DNA from: Phycisphaerales bacterium UBA1910
GTDB taxonomy: Bacteria; Planctomycetota; Phycisphaerae; Phycisphaerales; UBA1924
Assembly: GCA_002337545.1 (NCBI GenBank)
Contig: DDGE01000029.1
Coordinates: 1 to 5,783, forward strand
Reading direction: 5' to 3'
Length of the DNA stretch: 5,783 nucleotides
The notes beneath the pieces are model-generated. The model had not been told where the DNA came from. It saw only the letters and a program-made list of their open reading frames with translations, and did not search any database. Numbering within the stretch: the first letter of the stretch is position 1; each line of letters opens with the position of its first letter. This document shows positions 4,492 through 5,783 of this stretch, one piece after another. A program made the translations under genes and the position numbers.

Positions 4492-5783
4492 ATGAGCGTT
4501 ATGGATGCTTCTCCATCGATCGATCGCCGGCATCGCACCATTGCGTTCCTCGGGAACCCCAATGTTGGGAAGACGACCCTCTTTAATCGCATCGCGGGGA
4601 TCCGCGCCAAAACCGCGAACTTCCCCGGGACGACCCAGGAAGCACGCGTTGCCCACATCGTTCGCGAGGATGTTGAGTCCACGCTGATCGATCTGCCGGG
4701 CATCTACTCGCTCAATCTCGATCTCTCCGAATCACGCGTTTGTGCAGCGTGCCTTGACGGGACCGCGGCGCCCAAGGGCGAAGAAGCGCACAAACCCGAC
4801 GCGTTGCTTGTCGTGCTCGATGCGACGAACCTCATGCGGAACCTGACGATCGTCGCGGAATCACTCGATCGACGATTGCCGACTGTTGTTGCGGTCAACA
4901 TGATCGACTCAGCCCGTCGCCGTGGGATCGGGATCGACGCGGATCGACTCTCGGAGATGCTCGGGTGCGAGGTGGTTGTCTGTTCCGCGCGGACGGGCGA
5001 GGGTATCGATGAGGTTCTGGAGGCATTGCGTCACGCCCGCGTCCCCGATCGCACCGCGCCCACTGACCAGTCGGGCATCGAGCGTTGGTCGCAGGATGTC
5101 TATCTCAACGCGTGCGCTCCGCTTGATACACTCGACGACGATCATGTGACGGATCGACTCGATCGTGCGTTCACGCACCCCATTCTTGGTGTGTGCTCGT
5201 TCGCGCTCGTCATGACGGGGTTGTTCTATGTGATTTTCAAACTCGCCGCGATCCCGATGGACCTGATCGATGTCTGGTTCGGTTCCTTGGGCGGCTGGGT
5301 CGGCGGGATGCTGCCCGACGGCGCGATCAAGGCCCTGCTCGTCGACGGCGTCATCGCCGGCGTGGGCGGCGCCGTCATCTTCCTCCCCCAGATCTGCCTG
5401 CTCTTCTTCCTGCTCGCCCTGCTCGAGGGAACCGGGTACCTCGCGCGGGCCGCATTCGTGATCGATCGCTTGCTCCGCCCATTTGGGATGTCAGGGCACG
5501 CGTTCGTCCCGCTGCTTTCATCGCACGCCTGCGCCATCCCCGGCATCATGGCCACCCGCGCCATCCCCGATCGGCGCGACCGGCTCGCCGCGATCCTCAT
5601 CGCGCCGTTCATGAGTTGCACGGCACGCATCCCCGTGTATGTACTGCTGATTGGGATCCTGTTCCCCGATCAACCCGGCACCCAGGCGATCGCCTTCACA
5701 GGGTGCTATGTCCTCGGTGCGACCGGCGGCCTGCTCACCTCGCTCATCGCGCGGCGCACCATCCTCAAGGGCAAGTCCCGCCC
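4492..5783 (+). CDS. feoB: FeoB, GTPase-coupled Fe(II) transporter (3' end outside window)
   Basis: The frame is open from 4492 to the window end: 430 codons of a protein usually 600-850 aa long. It imports Fe(II) across the inner membrane. The N-terminal G domain is complete: G1 GNPNVGKTT (residues 21-29), switch I NFPGTT, G3 DLPG (67-70), G4 NMID (136-139) and G5 SARTG (165-169). The membrane domain begins at HPILG (229-233). The first Gate repeat contains LPQICLLFFLLALLEGTGY (298-316), LARAAF, SSHACAIPG (343-351) and PFMSCTARIPVY (372-383). Two departures from the classical form stand out. The pore segment is SSHACAIPG instead of GFGCNVPA, though Cys347 and Pro350 are kept, as is Cys376. 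The linker between G5 and the membrane domain is only about 60 residues, so the helical GDI domain is reduced. The start could be the ATG at 4492 or at 4501; neither has a strong ribosome site, and coupling to feoA is likely. Confidence 0.95.
   Translation, partial: MSVMDASPSIDRRHRTIAFLGNPNVGKTTLFNRIAGIRAKTANFPGTTQEARVAHIVREDVESTLIDLPGIYSLNLDLSESRVCAACLDGTAAPKGEEAHKPDALLVVLDATNLMRNLTIVAESLDRRLPTVVAVNMIDSARRRGIGIDADRLSEMLGCEVVVCSARTGEGIDEVLEALRHARVPDRTAPTDQSGIERWSQDVYLNACAPLDTLDDDHVTDRLDRAFTHPILGVCSFALVMTGLFYVIFKLAAIPMDLIDVWFGSLGGWVGGMLPDGAIKALLVDGVIAGVGGAVIFLPQICLLFFLLALLEGTGYLARAAFVIDRLLRPFGMSGHAFVPLLSSHACAIPGIMATRAIPDRRDRLAAILIAPFMSCTARIPVYVLLIGILFPDQPGTQAIAFTGCYVLGATGGLLTSLIARRTILKGKSR

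Noticed and set aside
4461..5178. Minus-strand frames at 4461-4703, 4704-4901 and 4909-5178
   Set aside because: They are mirror frames of feoB, whose G1 to G5 motifs are continuous on the plus strand.
5686..5693. GCGATCGC as a HIP1-type element of cyanobacterial origin
   Set aside because: Only one perfect octamer was noticed, inside feoB. It is better seen as part of the general GATC excess than as evidence of cyanobacterial DNA.
1..5783. CRISPR arrays, tRNA or rRNA genes, insertion sequences, phage or defence genes
   Set aside because: No spaced repeats, cloverleaf-like elements, transposase motifs or terminal inverted repeats were seen on reading both strands by eye.

Overview
The window looks like chromosomal DNA of a GC-rich planctomycete, most likely of the class Phycisphaerae. 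The strongest lineage clue is the minus-strand secreted protein (1309-2547). It ends in a two-repeat dockerin-like module with the FFDVSAFLNA(F/Y)NA signature and a Gly-Cys-Pro C-terminus, a type I associate with Phycisphaerae. This assignment rests on family knowledge and was not checked by a database search.

Left part (1-1230): three overlapping plus-strand genes form a compact operon. They are a single-domain cupin (2-478, possibly starting upstream of the window), a two-helix membrane protein of unknown function that starts at TTG (475-912), and a small LapA/DUF1049-like membrane protein (905-1177). A perfect 13-bp hairpin at 1180-1226 lies between this operon and the convergent minus-strand gene. 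Its T-tract is on the minus-strand side.

Middle (1309-2816): the minus-strand gene encodes a secreted HAF-repeat protein with seven IND-x-G-x-IVG motifs, followed by the dockerin-like tail. Its 5' side is a comparatively AT-rich divergent intergenic region. Two back-to-back sigma70-like promoters there appear to overlap, and two copies of an 11-nt GATTT-N-AAATC palindrome are present.

Right part (2817-5783): a soluble protein of about 425 aa with no recognised function is followed by a ferrous-iron uptake locus, feoA (4190-4477) and feoB (4492 to the window end, truncated). The feoA promoter (TTGCGA-N17-TACAAT) is overlapped by a Fur-box-like palindrome, so iron-dependent repression is likely. 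FeoA and FeoB would act together: FeoB is the GTPase-coupled Fe(II) membrane transporter and FeoA its small cytoplasmic SH3-like accessory protein. The feoB gene is open to the right edge.

No RNA genes, CRISPR array, insertion sequences or phage genes were seen. I found no convincing new multi-gene system. The points most worth a second look are the roughly four-fold excess of GATC across the whole window, the Fur-like feo control region, the atypical FeoB (short linker domain, unusual pore motif), the uncharacterised 425-aa protein and the divergent regulatory region.
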